Counted from the first letter of the stretch, positions 49,464 to 58,663 are shown. The stretch is 58,686 bases of DNA from an uncultured Bacteroidia bacterium (GCA_902785755.1 CACZZO010000023.1:1-58686), one strand, 5' to 3'. Translations and numbers: made by a program. The notes: generated by a model from the sequence alone, not told the origin.

Positions 49464-51779
49464 TTATTTCAATATCGCCAGTTTCGCGAATTTCAGCATG
49501 AGCATTTTCACGCCGCCGTTGTCGAAGTTAACGGAGGCCTTCTTGTTGGCCCCTGCGCCTTCGATGCTCAGGATGGTGCCTGCACCGAACTTGGCGTGCA
49601 TCACGCGCATCCCTTCCTGAAGCAGGTCGGGATTGGAAGGCTCGAAGTTTTGTGGCACAGTGGGTTGGCTGAAACTTGGCCTTGCCGATGGCGTGTTCTC
49701 TATCTTGCGGAAACCGTGTTGTTCCGGCTCGGCGATGGGCCTGCCAAAACGTCCGCCGAAGCTGCCTCTGCCGCCCATCGGCGAAGTGCCTCTGAACGAG
49801 GCCTTTTGCGTCTGCTCGATGAGGTTGGCGTCGATTTCATCGACGAAGCGCGACCGCTCGCTGAGGGTGAGGTTGCCGTAGCGGTAGCGTTGCTCGGCGT
49901 AACTCAAGGTGAGTTTGGTCATGGCGCGGGTGACGGCCACGTAGAACAGTCGGCGTTCCTCTTCCAATTCTTCGCGGGTGCTGAGGCTGAGGATGCCGGG
50001 GAAGAGGTTTTCTTCCATTCCGACGACATACACATACGGGAACTCCAATCCCTTCGCGCTGTGGATGGTCATCAGGCTGACGTAGTCGTTGTCGCCGTCG
50101 TCTTTCTTCATCTCGGCGTCGGTGAGCAGGGCCACGTCTTCCATGAATTGTACGAGGTCCACGCGGGCGGTCTCACCGGTTGTTTCATCGACTTGGCGGT
50201 CGCTGAACTCCATGATGGCGTTGAGCAGTTCCTCCACGTTCTCCACCCTCGAAACGCCCTCGGGCGAGTCGTCTTCCTTCAGCACCTTAATCAGTCCTAT
50301 AGCGTTGGTGATGTGCTTGGCCAATTCGAAGGCGTTCATCTTGGCTTGCAGGGTTTGGAAGCTCTTCATCATCACCATGAAGTCGCGGAAACGATTGATG
50401 GTACCCATGTTGAAGTCTTGCGGGAACACGTTGTTTTCCATGCACTTCCAGATGCTTGTGCGTTGCTCGTTGGCGGTGACCATCATGCGCTCGATGCTGG
50501 TCTTGCCGATGCCACGGGCGGGGTAGTTGATGATGCGGAGCAAAGCCTGTTCGTCCTCAGGGTTGATGACGACGCGGAAGTAGGCCAAAAGGTCCTTGAT
50601 TTCCTTGCGGTCGTAGAACGAGAGGCCGCCATATATTTTATAAGGTATGTTCTGCTTGCGCAGTGCCTCTTCCATCGAGCGGCTTTGGGCGTTGGTGCGG
50701 TAGAGGATGGCGAAGTCCTTGTTGGGCAGGTGGCGTTCCATCTTGTAACGGAAGATGCTGTTGGCCACCATCGTGCCTTCTTCCGTGTCGCTGTTGGCGT
50801 GGATGAGGCCGATGAGTTCGCCGGCTTCCTTGTCGCTCCACACCTTTTTCTTGATTTGGTCCTTGTTGTGCGCGATGACGCTGTTCGACGCATTGACGAT
50901 ATTCTGTGTGGAACGGTAGTTCTGTTCCAACCTAATCAGCTTGTAATCAGGGTAGTCGTTCTTGAAGTTGAGGATGTTTTGGATGTTAGCACCACGGAAG
51001 GCGTAGATGCTTTGCGCGTCGTCGCCCACCACGCAGATGTTCTCGAACAGGGCCGCGATGCGCTTCACGATGAGGTATTGTGCGTAGTTGGTGTCCTGAT
51101 ACTCATCGACGAGGATAAACTTGAAGTGGTTTTGGTATTTGTAGAGCACATCTGGGTTGTCGCGCAGGAGGATGTTCGTAAAATACAGAATGTCATCGAA
51201 ATCCATGGCGTTGGCGCGGTGAAGGCGGTCGTTGTAGAGCTTGAAGAGTTGCGCCATCAGCGGCTTGTTCGACTTGCGGTCGGTTTCTTGGATGTCGGGG
51301 TTGTTGGCATAGTCTTCGGGCGAAAACAGGCTCGACTTGGCCGAACTTATGCGTGAAAGCACTTGCTTGGCTGGATAGACTTTGGTGTCAAGTTGCAAGT
51401 CCTTCAGTATCTGTGTGATGAGTGCTTTCGAGTCGTCGGTGTCGTAAATCGAGAAGTTGCTCGTGAAGCCGATTTTCTCCGCCTCGATGCGCAAGATTCG
51501 GGCGAAGATGGAGTGGAAGGTGCCCATCCACACGTTGCGCGCGTCGCTGGCGTTGACGAGTTGCATGATGCGTTCCTTCATCTCGCGTGCGGCCTTGTTG
51601 GTGAAGGTGAGTGCCATGATGCTGAACGGGTCTATGCCTTCTTGAATCATATAGGCGACGCGATAGGTGAGGGCGCGTGTCTTTCCCGAGCCAGCGCCCG
51701 CGATGACCATCACGGGGCCTTCTATGGTGGTAACGGCCTCTCTCTGAGGCTCGTTCAAGTCTTTCAATAGGTCAATCAT
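49464..51779 (-). CDS. pcrA: UvrD/PcrA-type DNA helicase
   Basis: A 771-residue superfamily 1A 3'-5' helicase used in repair and replication restart. Motif I AGAGSGKT (about 28-35), motif II DEYQDTN, motif IV QNYRSTQN and motif VI VAVTRAMTKLTLSYA are intact. The C-terminal 60 residues form the RNA-polymerase-interacting Tudor-like region usual in PcrA (EGMRVMHAKFGAGTILSIEG). A -7 box lies 19 nt before the start. Confidence 0.94.
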   Translation of the reverse strand: MIDLLKDLNEPQREAVTTIEGPVMVIAGAGSGKTRALTYRVAYMIQEGIDPFSIMALTFTNKAAREMKERIMQLVNASDARNVWMGTFHSIFARILRIEAEKIGFTSNFSIYDTDDSKALITQILKDLQLDTKVYPAKQVLSRISSAKSSLFSPEDYANNPDIQETDRKSNKPLMAQLFKLYNDRLHRANAMDFDDILYFTNILLRDNPDVLYKYQNHFKFILVDEYQDTNYAQYLIVKRIAALFENICVVGDDAQSIYAFRGANIQNILNFKNDYPDYKLIRLEQNYRSTQNIVNASNSVIAHNKDQIKKKVWSDKEAGELIGLIHANSDTEEGTMVANSIFRYKMERHLPNKDFAILYRTNAQSRSMEEALRKQNIPYKIYGGLSFYDRKEIKDLLAYFRVVINPEDEQALLRIINYPARGIGKTSIERMMVTANEQRTSIWKCMENNVFPQDFNMGTINRFRDFMVMMKSFQTLQAKMNAFELAKHITNAIGLIKVLKEDDSPEGVSRVENVEELLNAIMEFSDRQVDETTGETARVDLVQFMEDVALLTDAEMKKDDGDNDYVSLMTIHSAKGLEFPYVYVVGMEENLFPGILSLSTREELEEERRLFYVAVTRAMTKLTLSYAEQRYRYGNLTLSERSRFVDEIDANLIEQTQKASFRGTSPMGGRGSFGGRFGRPIAEPEQHGFRKIENTPSARPSFSQPTVPQNFEPSNPDLLQEGMRVMHAKFGAGTILSIEGAGANKKASVNFDNGGVKMLMLKFAKLAILK

Positions 51780-51798
51780 TGTCGGTTCGTTTGAAGCG

Positions 51799-51806
51799 CA
51801 AAGGTA
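51799..51806 (-). promoter_or_regulatory. -7 box for pcrA
   Basis: TACCTTTG on the - strand, 19 nt before the pcrA start. Confidence 0.65.
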
Positions 51807-51848
51807 ATAAAAAATCCACGACCATAGCCGTGGATTATTTCATCTTCG

Positions 51849-51921
51849 TGACCTGGCTGGGGCTCGAACCCAGGACCCCAACATTAAAAGTGTTGTGCTC
51901 TACCTGCTGAGCTACCAAGTC
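51849..51921 (-). tRNA. tRNA-Lys (anticodon TTT)
   Basis: A 73-nt cloverleaf. The acceptor arm GACTTGG pairs with CCAGGTC, the D arm is GCTCAGCAGGTAGAGC, the anticodon loop CTTTTAA gives anticodon TTT, and the T arm carries GGTTCGAGCC. Discriminator A; CCA is not encoded. A -7 box lies 17 nt upstream. Confidence 0.95.
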
Positions 51922-51938
51922 GACCTTTTTTGCGGCTG

Positions 51939-51946
51939 CAAAAGTA
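51939..51946 (-). promoter_or_regulatory. -7 box for tRNA-Lys
   Basis: TACTTTTG on the - strand, 17 nt before the tRNA 5' end. Confidence 0.65.
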
Positions 51947-51988
51947 CGGCTTTTTTCGTTACCGTGTCGCTTTTCGGGCAATTTTTTT

Positions 51989-52606
51989 TCATTCGTCGAG
52001 CAAACCTTTGCCCTGACGGATGATAACAATCTCATTTCCAGTGCAATCCACAACGGTGCTTTCTTCGTTTTCGCCAGCTCCGCCGTCAATCACGATGTCC
52101 ACCAAGTCCTTGTAGCGGTCGTAAATCTCCTCCGGGTCTGTGAGGTAGGGGTTGATTTCGTCCTCCTCGTCGGCCAAGGAAGTGGTCATGATGGGCGAGC
52201 CGAATTCCCTCACGATGTTGGTGATGATGGGCTGGTCGGGGATGCGGATGCCGATGGTCTTCTTTTTGCTTTGGAAAATGCGCGGAATGTTGTTGTTGGC
52301 CTCCAAAATGAAGGTGAACGGGCCGGGCAGGTTGCGCTTCATCATCTTGAACACATCGTTGTTGATGGGCTTGGTGAACTCGCTTAACATGCTGAGGTCG
52401 TGGAAGATGAAGGAGAAATTGGCCTTCTCTTTGCGGATGCCCTTGATTTGGCAGATGCGCTCCAATGTGCGCACATTATTAATATTGCCGCCCAAGCCGT
52501 ACAAAGTGTCGGTGGGGAAGATGATAAGCCCGCCGTCGGCCAAACATTCAAGGATCATCTTGACATAGCGCGGGTTGGGATTTGTCGGGTAAAGTTTGAG
52601 TATCAT
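51989..52606 (-). CDS. L-threonylcarbamoyladenylate synthase family protein
   Basis: A 205-residue Sua5/YciO/YrdC family protein, probably making threonylcarbamoyl-AMP for the t6A modification of tRNAs that read ANN codons, including the neighbouring tRNA-Lys. The substrate-binding GGLIIFPTDTLYGLGGN (about 25-41) and KRNLPGPFTFILEA (near 95-108) are typical. No C-terminal Sua5 domain is present, so it is the short YrdC/YciO form. YciO paralogues can look alike. The ATG at 52606 follows a -7 box by 20 nt. Confidence 0.85.
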   Translation of the reverse strand: MILKLYPTNPNPRYVKMILECLADGGLIIFPTDTLYGLGGNINNVRTLERICQIKGIRKEKANFSFIFHDLSMLSEFTKPINNDVFKMMKRNLPGPFTFILEANNNIPRIFQSKKKTIGIRIPDQPIITNIVREFGSPIMTTSLADEEDEINPYLTDPEEIYDRYKDLVDIVIDGGAGENEESTVVDCTGNEIVIIRQGKGLLDE

Positions 52607-52626
52607 AGGCTTACAGAAAAATCGCG

Positions 52627-52634
52627 CAAAAATA
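52627..52634 (-). promoter_or_regulatory. -7 box for the Sua5/YrdC gene
   Basis: TATTTTTG on the - strand, 20 nt before the start. Confidence 0.65.
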
Positions 52635-52711
52635 GTGAATTGTTGAATTGGTTGGTGTTGAATTGTTGAATTGTTTTTGCCGAAACTTGAAAACCGTATC
52701 AAAATATTCCG

Positions 52712-52719
52712 TACTTTTG
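52712..52719 (+). promoter_or_regulatory. -7 box for the PurF-like gene
   Basis: TACTTTTG, 82 nt before the start, leaving a leader of about 75 nt. Confidence 0.65.
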
Positions 52720-52724
52720 CCGTC

Positions 52725-52780
52725 CATCTACGGGATGGTTCGACTTTGCTCACCCACCACCCGCAGATGTTTTTGTTTTT
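52725..52780 (+). promoter_or_regulatory. Leader hairpin with T tract, possible attenuator
   Basis: CATCTACGGG (52725-52734) pairs with CCCGCAGATG (52760-52769), with one mismatch, around a 25-nt loop. It is followed by TTTTTGTTTTT (52770-52780). It therefore has the form of an intrinsic terminator placed in the leader of the PurF-like gene, about 20 bp before the ATG. The stem begins almost at the expected transcription start, so it could instead protect the 5' end. Confidence 0.6.
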
Positions 52781-52801
52781 ATAACCTTAATCGTAACTAC
52801 T

Positions 52802-54208
52802 ATGGGAGGCTTCTTCGGAACCGTTTTAAAAAGTCCTTGCGTCAAGGATTTGTTCTATGGCGTTGATTATCATTCACATCTCGGCACCAAACGCGCGGGC
52901 ATGGTGACCCACGACAGCGAGCGTTTCCATCGCTCGATTCACGACATCGAGAACACCTATTTCCGCACCAAGTTCAGCGATGAGCTGGACAAGTTCAAGG
53001 GCAACTTGGGCATTGGTGTCATCAGCGATACGGATGCACAGCCCATCGTGGTCAACTCCCACTTGGGCAAGTTCGCCATCGCTACGGTGGCCAAAATCAA
53101 CAACTTGGATGAACTTGTGCAACATTGCCTTGACCAACGCCAGCATTTTGCCGAACTGAGCCAAGGCAACACTAATCCCACCGAGTTAATGGCTTTGCTC
53201 ATCACCCAAGGTGAGGACTTCGTTGACGGCATCCGCAATGTCTATGAAAAGGTGAAAGGCTCATGCTCGATGCTCATCCTGACCGAGGATGGCATCATCG
53301 CTGCCCGCGACCGCTATGGCCGCACGCCCATCGTCATCGGCAAGGGTGAGGAGGGCTTTGTGGTGGCTTCCGAGAGCCATAGTTACATCAACCTCGACTA
53401 CACGACTTGCTACGATGTGAAGCCCGGCGAAATCGTCAAGGTGACCTTGAACGGCGTGCAGCAGATGTTGGCGCCCAATCCGCAAAAGCAGGTCTGTTCC
53501 TTCCTTTGGATTTATTATGGCTATCCCGCCGCCGACTATGAGGGTGTCAATGTGGAGGAGGCACGCTATAACGAAGGTCGAGAGATGGGCCGCAACGACG
53601 ACATCGACATCGATTATGTGTCGGCCATCCCTGACTCAGGCATCGGCATGGCCTTGGGCTATTCCAACGAGCGCAAGGTGCCCTATAAGCGTGGCGTGGT
53701 GAAGTACACTCCTACTTGGTCAAGGAGCTTCATGCCCGTCAACCAAAGCCAAAGGGAGCATGTGGCCAAGATGAAACTCATCCCCAACCGCGCCCTTTTG
53801 GACGGCAAGAAGGTGGCTTTCTGCGACGACTCCATCGTGCGCGGCACGCAGTTGCGCGACAATGTGAAGATGCTTTATGACTTCGGTGCCCGCGAGGTGC
53901 ATGTGCGCATCAGTTGCCCGCCATTGCTCTACGGCTGCCCCTTCCTCAATTTCTCGGCCTCGAAAAATGTGATGGAACTCATCACGCGCCGCTGCATCAA
54001 GGAAATGGAGGGCGACGACAACCGCAACATCGAAAAGTATTGCGACCCGACCAGCAAGGAATACGCCAACCTCGTGGAGATGTTGCGCAAACATGTAGGC
54101 GTCGATTCGCTGAAATTCAACACTTTGGAAAGCGTTGTGAAAGCCATCGGCCTGCCCAAGTGTGACCTTTGCACACATTGCTTCGACGGTTCGAGCTACG
54201 GATTCTGA
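52802..54208 (+). CDS. PurF-like protein without the glutaminase cysteine
   Basis: A 468-residue protein with both PurF domains: an N-terminal Ntn-type glutamine amidotransferase fold and a C-terminal phosphoribosyltransferase with the PRPP loop CDDSIVRGTQ (341-350). True PurF begins Met-Cys-Gly, with Cys as nucleophile. This one begins MGGFFGTV, so position 2 is Gly and glutamine hydrolysis should be impossible. Cysteines 232, 379, 454 and 457 match the four that hold the 4Fe-4S cluster in the Bacillus enzyme. It may use ammonia or have another role. I recall similar Gly-start paralogues in other Bacteroidales beside a normal purF. Confidence 0.88.
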   Translation: MGGFFGTVLKSPCVKDLFYGVDYHSHLGTKRAGMVTHDSERFHRSIHDIENTYFRTKFSDELDKFKGNLGIGVISDTDAQPIVVNSHLGKFAIATVAKINNLDELVQHCLDQRQHFAELSQGNTNPTELMALLITQGEDFVDGIRNVYEKVKGSCSMLILTEDGIIAARDRYGRTPIVIGKGEEGFVVASESHSYINLDYTTCYDVKPGEIVKVTLNGVQQMLAPNPQKQVCSFLWIYYGYPAADYEGVNVEEARYNEGREMGRNDDIDIDYVSAIPDSGIGMALGYSNERKVPYKRGVVKYTPTWSRSFMPVNQSQREHVAKMKLIPNRALLDGKKVAFCDDSIVRGTQLRDNVKMLYDFGAREVHVRISCPPLLYGCPFLNFSASKNVMELITRRCIKEMEGDDNRNIEKYCDPTSKEYANLVEMLRKHVGVDSLKFNTLESVVKAIGLPKCDLCTHCFDGSSYGF

Positions 54209-54212
54209 AGAA

Positions 54213-54254
54213 AATTAATCCCGATGCCCCTTGACACGCATCGGGATTTTTTTT
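54213..54254 (+). terminator. Terminator after the PurF-like gene
   Basis: AATCCCGATGC (54217-54227) pairs perfectly with GCATCGGGATT (54238-54248), followed by eight T. Confidence 0.9.
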
Positions 54255-54355
54255 ATTTTTGCGGGCGAAATTTTCAAGCACTTATAAAAAACAACAAAAC
54301 CCCAAAAGAACGAAAGGAAGGACAAAAACAGATAATTAAAAACAAACAACAAGCC

Positions 54356-54736
54356 ATGTGCAGTTACAACATAACACTGAGCGATACTTTGGTGGAAAAA
54401 GTGAGACCTTCCTTTGCCGACGACAACGCCTTGCAGCTTTGGCTTCAGCAGCAAGTGGAGGAAATCTTGCTCAATCTTTCTTTACGGCAAGAGACAAAGA
54501 TTCGCGCGAGGAAAGCTGTGACGGCCATGCGCCAACAAAGCGAAAACAATGGCAACCCTCAATTGACGCTCGATGAGATTAATGCTGAAATATGCCAAGC
54601 AAGGCAAAAACAAACAAAAGAGCAGGCTATTCCTGATGCCGTGCTCCGTCTGTTTGGCGCAGGCTTACCTTTGGACGATGACGACCTGAATGGGCGCAAA
54701 GCCTATTATCAACACCTTGAAGAGAAATACCAATGA
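54356..54736 (+). CDS. Probable antitoxin of a PIN-type pair
   Basis: A 126-residue protein beginning MCSYNITLSDTLVEKVRPSF, a short ribbon-helix-helix-like or RelB-like opening, followed by a helical, Gln-rich region. The stop overlaps the start of the PIN remnant as ATGA (54733-54736). I do not recognise a named family, but this type of gene precedes PIN toxins in Bacteroidota. The frame is intact. Confidence 0.7.
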   Translation: MCSYNITLSDTLVEKVRPSFADDNALQLWLQQQVEEILLNLSLRQETKIRARKAVTAMRQQSENNGNPQLTLDEINAEICQARQKQTKEQAIPDAVLRLFGAGLPLDDDDLNGRKAYYQHLEEKYQ

Positions 54737-54915
54737 CTAAGCTTTTTCTTGATACAAACGTCTCTCAATTTAAGGACTTCGAGGATGCCATGCAATATCA
54801 TTCAGCAATGCAAGCTGGTACCGAGGCTGTCATTACCAGAAACGGCAAAGATTTCACCAACTCGAAAATCCCTGTTATGACCGCTGGTGAGTATCTTGCC
54901 ATGATAAGCCCATAA
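54733..54915 (+). pseudogene. PIN-domain toxin with its middle deleted
   Basis: A 60-codon frame that starts with the PIN opening MTKLFLDTNV (catalytic Asp in DTN). It jumps directly to the PIN C-terminal part: KDFEDAMQYHSAMQAG, VITRNGKDF and IPVMTAGEYLA. A full PIN toxin of this kind has about 130-145 residues, so roughly 75 central residues are missing in frame, including at least one acidic active-site residue. It should not be an active RNase. It is coupled by an ATGA overlap to an intact antitoxin. Confidence 0.8.
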
Positions 54916-55007
54916 ATTAAAGAGGAATCTTAAATCTTTGGATTATAAACCTTGAATATTAAATCTCAAATAATTAAATAACCAACAATTAAAAACAACA
55001 AAACAAA

Positions 55008-58000
55008 ATGAACAAAAAAATTACAAAATTGATGGCAGCCCTCGCGCTGCTGGTCTTCATGATGCCGAGCTTGGCGGGATGGGGACAGACAACAACCAAA
55101 ACGGGTACGTTAAATATGTCAACTGCTCAGACTTCACCTGTTACAGATAACGATGTCACTTTTACATGGACATCGTCTAATATTGTTACAGGTGGAGGTA
55201 ATTCATCTGGCTTCAAAGCTAATAGCAATATGACCGTAACTATTCCATCGGGCGCTACTTTGAAAAGTATAAGCAAAGTAAATGGTAATAATTGGGGAAG
55301 TGGTGCTACCATTAAAGTATATGCTGGCACTAATAATTCTGGCACCCTGATAGCATCTATTGTTACTGGGACCAATTCCTATACTATATCATCTAATAAT
55401 ACAGGCACAACGTATTACTTTGAAAATAGCACAAGCAAAAATGCTTGGATAAAATCGTTGAGTATTGAGTATGAGGGCGGTGGCTCAACTGTAGCAATTC
55501 CAGTTTTTGACCCTGCTGGAGGCACTTATACATCAACACAGAATGTCACGATTAGTTGTACAACACAAGGTGCATCCATTTATTATACCACGGATGGCAG
55601 CACTCCCGATAACAATAGCACTGAATACACCGCAGCTATTCCGGTTTCAACAACTACTACTATAAAGGCTATTGCCTATGTGGGTAATGACGCAAGCACT
55701 GTGGCCAGTGCTACTTACACTATTTTAACTCCGCTCACTACAATGCAGGCTATTTATGACGCGAATGCAACAAATACCGATCAAAATGTAGCTATTACTT
55801 TTGATAATTGGGTTGTTACAGGTAGTTATTCGTCTTATGCGTTTCTTAGTGACGGTGATAAGGGTCTTCTTATTTTTGGTTCCGGACATGGATTTGTTCA
55901 AGGTGATATCCTAAGTGGTACGGTGGTATGTAAGTTGAACAGGTATATAGGCATGGCCAGATTGACACAATTAACAAACGAAACTGCTGGGATACAGGTG
56001 GAAAATGGTGCCAACCCAACACCAACTGTTACAACTATTAACACAATGGAAGGTGTAAACACTGGAAAACTAATAACGCTTAATGGCTTAACATGCCACG
56101 TTGACGGTACTACTTATACTTTTACTGATGGGGAGAACCACACAGTTTACCCATATTCCTGGGGCGGATTAACAAGTTTTAGAGATTATTTGAGTGATGG
56201 AAAAACATACGATGTTACTGGTGTCTTTTGCTTTGGTAATAGTACAAATGAAAAACGCATTAATCCTCGTAGTGTGACTGAAATTATGCCAACCCCTGCA
56301 ACTCTTCCATTTCTTTGGACAGGTGGAGGGAAAACTGCTCTCATGGCTTTTCAGGGTGTGACAGCCAATGGACTTGGCTCAGATTATGCAGAAAGCAATT
56401 TCCCATATATGGTAAAATTTGACAACACTAACGACTATATCTTAGTGAGAACAGACAGCCAACCAGATGTTGTTACCATTGGCGTGAAAATGCTTGGTGG
56501 TTCATCAACTTCAAAAATTACTGTTCAAGCTTCAACAGATGGTGTGAATTTTGATGCCGGCGAAGTGCTTACAATCAGTGGTTCTTCTAGCGCAGAACTG
56601 CAACTTACAACAACTCGTTCATTTGGTGCAGATGTCAGATATGTCAAAATGTTATTCACGAAAGGCTCAAATGTAGGTGTTGGCCCCATCACAATTACCT
56701 CCACCGAGCCTTATATCACCATTGAATCCGATGCGTTTGAGCTGACGGCTAATGAGGAAGATGGCTATTTGGAGATTGAATACGGCAATTTTAATCCAAG
56801 TAGTTTTGATATTATGTATTGCAATGCCAATGGTGAAGAACTCAGTGAGGCTCCTGATTGGTTTACGCTCGCAATCGAAGCCCCACAAGGTGAGACAGGT
56901 GATTTCGTGTATTATGTTGCCGATGCAAATGATGGCGAAGCCCGCACAGCGTACTTCAAGGTTTATGCCTCGTTAGGTGAAGGACAGGAAACTGTCTACT
57001 CTAACCTCGTAACTGTCACCCAAGCCGCTCCAGTGGTTGACTATGCTTCCCTGCCGTTCATTTGGGAAGGTGGAACGAGTGGAGATTTAGACAATGAAAA
57101 TGGAGTCACGGTAAATAGTGATTCTGATTATGCTGCACAAAATGCTCCGTATCGTATAAAATTTAGTGCCAGTACACATTATATTTTGGTTAAAACCAAT
57201 GACCAACCTGCTGTAGTGTCGGTCGGCATCAAGAAGTTTGGAAGTGGTAACACATCTACTCTTAATATTGAAGGTTCTTCAGACGGTCAAAGCTTTACTA
57301 CGGTACAATCATTCACTGTTAGTGGAGCACAGAATGATGAATTGACATTTATCACAACTAGTGCTTTTAATGCTAACTATAGATATGTAAAGATCAGTTT
57401 TAACAAGCCTTCTTCAGGAGGTTCAAATATTGGTGTTGGTCCTATCACAATTAGTGGTCTTGAGTCCTACGAACTCACCATCAACGGCTATGGCAGCAGC
57501 ACCACAGGAGGCTGGAATCTGATTGCTTCGCCAGTGTCCACCACACCTGATCAGGTTACCAATATGCTCACTGAGGAAACCACAGCCCCATATTCGTATG
57601 ACCTTTACCGCTTCAACCAAACTGCTGAATCGGAATGGGAAAACTACCATCAGCACTCGGGCGATTTCAACATCGTTCCTGGCACAGGCTACCTCTATGC
57701 CAATAAAGGAGATGTAAACAACATACCCAATACTGTCACGCTCACTTTCACAGGTGTGCCTTACAGCGGTGATGGTGAAATTGAGTTGGTTTACAACACT
57801 GCTAATTCCGATAGCAAAATGCATGGTTGGAACCTCGTTGGTAACCCATTTGATGTAGATGCAGAAATCAGCGATGATTATTATATGATGAATGAAGAGG
57901 GTTCCGAATTGATTGTTAATGAAGGCAACATTGTCGAAGCCATGCAAGGTGTTTTCGTACAAGCTACCGCTGCGGGTCAGACGGTAATCTTCGATCCTCA

Positions 58001-58658
58001 AAGCAGAGCCAAGAGTAACGACAATGACAACAAGGTTGTCATAAACATCAGTCGTAATCGTGGCATCATCGTTGACCGCGCCGTTGTACGCTTCGGCGAA
58101 GGTCGCCAGTTACCGAAGATGCAACTCTTCGAAAACAGTGCCAAGCTCTACATCACGCAAGATAACAAGGATTACGCTGTGGTGCGCACCGAAGCCCAAG
58201 GCGAAATGCCCGTCAACTTCCGCGCTGCCGAAAATGGCACCTACACCATCACCGTCAACCCCGAAGGCGTGGAGATGAACTACCTCCACCTCATTGACAA
58301 CATGACCGGCGCCGATGTCGACCTGCTGGCCGCCACTTCGACAGGCTCAGTGGCCACCTACACCTTCAACGCCAGCACGACCGACTACTCGTCGCGCTTC
58401 CGCTTGGTGTTTGCCGCCAACAATGAGGACGGCGTTTCGACAGGCTCAACGGCCTTTGCTTTCTACAGCAACGGCACTTGGGTCATCAACAACACTGGCG
58501 AAGCTACCCTACAAGTGGTCGACGTCAATGGCCGCATCCTGAGCAACGAGACCGTCAACGGCAGCGTCAGCAAGGCCATCAACGCCCCCGCTGGTGTCTA
58601 CATGCTCCGCCTCATCAACGGCAACGATGTGAAAACGCAAAAGATCGTGGTGAGATGA
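55008..58658 (+). CDS. Large modular secreted protein with T9SS signal
   Basis: A 1216-residue protein with a signal peptide (cleavage near GWGQ, residue 27). A beta-sandwich comes first. A chitobiase/hexosaminidase C-terminal-like domain follows (GGTYTSTQNVTISCTTQGAS, YYTTDGSTP, about 170-245), then an OB-like region (about 250-425). Next are two related modules of about 130 residues starting LPFLWTGGG (near 434) and LPFIWEGG (near 683), each ending NVGVGPITI or NIGVGPITI. After a WNLIASPVSTTPDQV module the protein ends in a T9SS-type sorting domain (LQVVDVNGRILSNE onward). The first 830 codons are AT-rich and the last 380 GC-richer, which suggests a mosaic. Probably surface-attached; no catalytic site seen. 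Confidence 0.85.
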   Translation: MNKKITKLMAALALLVFMMPSLAGWGQTTTKTGTLNMSTAQTSPVTDNDVTFTWTSSNIVTGGGNSSGFKANSNMTVTIPSGATLKSISKVNGNNWGSGATIKVYAGTNNSGTLIASIVTGTNSYTISSNNTGTTYYFENSTSKNAWIKSLSIEYEGGGSTVAIPVFDPAGGTYTSTQNVTISCTTQGASIYYTTDGSTPDNNSTEYTAAIPVSTTTTIKAIAYVGNDASTVASATYTILTPLTTMQAIYDANATNTDQNVAITFDNWVVTGSYSSYAFLSDGDKGLLIFGSGHGFVQGDILSGTVVCKLNRYIGMARLTQLTNETAGIQVENGANPTPTVTTINTMEGVNTGKLITLNGLTCHVDGTTYTFTDGENHTVYPYSWGGLTSFRDYLSDGKTYDVTGVFCFGNSTNEKRINPRSVTEIMPTPATLPFLWTGGGKTALMAFQGVTANGLGSDYAESNFPYMVKFDNTNDYILVRTDSQPDVVTIGVKMLGGSSTSKITVQASTDGVNFDAGEVLTISGSSSAELQLTTTRSFGADVRYVKMLFTKGSNVGVGPITITSTEPYITIESDAFELTANEEDGYLEIEYGNFNPSSFDIMYCNANGEELSEAPDWFTLAIEAPQGETGDFVYYVADANDGEARTAYFKVYASLGEGQETVYSNLVTVTQAAPVVDYASLPFIWEGGTSGDLDNENGVTVNSDSDYAAQNAPYRIKFSASTHYILVKTNDQPAVVSVGIKKFGSGNTSTLNIEGSSDGQSFTTVQSFTVSGAQNDELTFITTSAFNANYRYVKISFNKPSSGGSNIGVGPITISGLESYELTINGYGSSTTGGWNLIASPVSTTPDQVTNMLTEETTAPYSYDLYRFNQTAESEWENYHQHSGDFNIVPGTGYLYANKGDVNNIPNTVTLTFTGVPYSGDGEIELVYNTANSDSKMHGWNLVGNPFDVDAEISDDYYMMNEEGSELIVNEGNIVEAMQGVFVQATAAGQTVIFDPQSRAKSNDNDNKVVINISRNRGIIVDRAVVRFGEGRQLPKMQLFENSAKLYITQDNKDYAVVRTEAQGEMPVNFRAAENGTYTITVNPEGVEMNYLHLIDNMTGADVDLLAATSTGSVATYTFNASTTDYSSRFRLVFAANNEDGVSTGSTAFAFYSNGTWVINNTGEATLQVVDVNGRILSNETVNGSVSKAINAPAGVYMLRLINGNDVKTQKIVVR

Positions 58659-58663
58659 TTTTA

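Noticed and set aside
49596..51356. A 586-codon open frame on the + strand opposite pcrA
   Set aside because: It mirrors pcrA codon by codon and has no start context or known domain. Long antisense frames are a by-product of codon bias; similar frames oppose serS (2368-3507) and DUF1015 (10794-12137).
52636..52672. TTGAATTG direct repeats as another word-repeat hairpin
   Set aside because: They are direct only, form no hairpin, lie between divergent genes and are not next to a stop codon.
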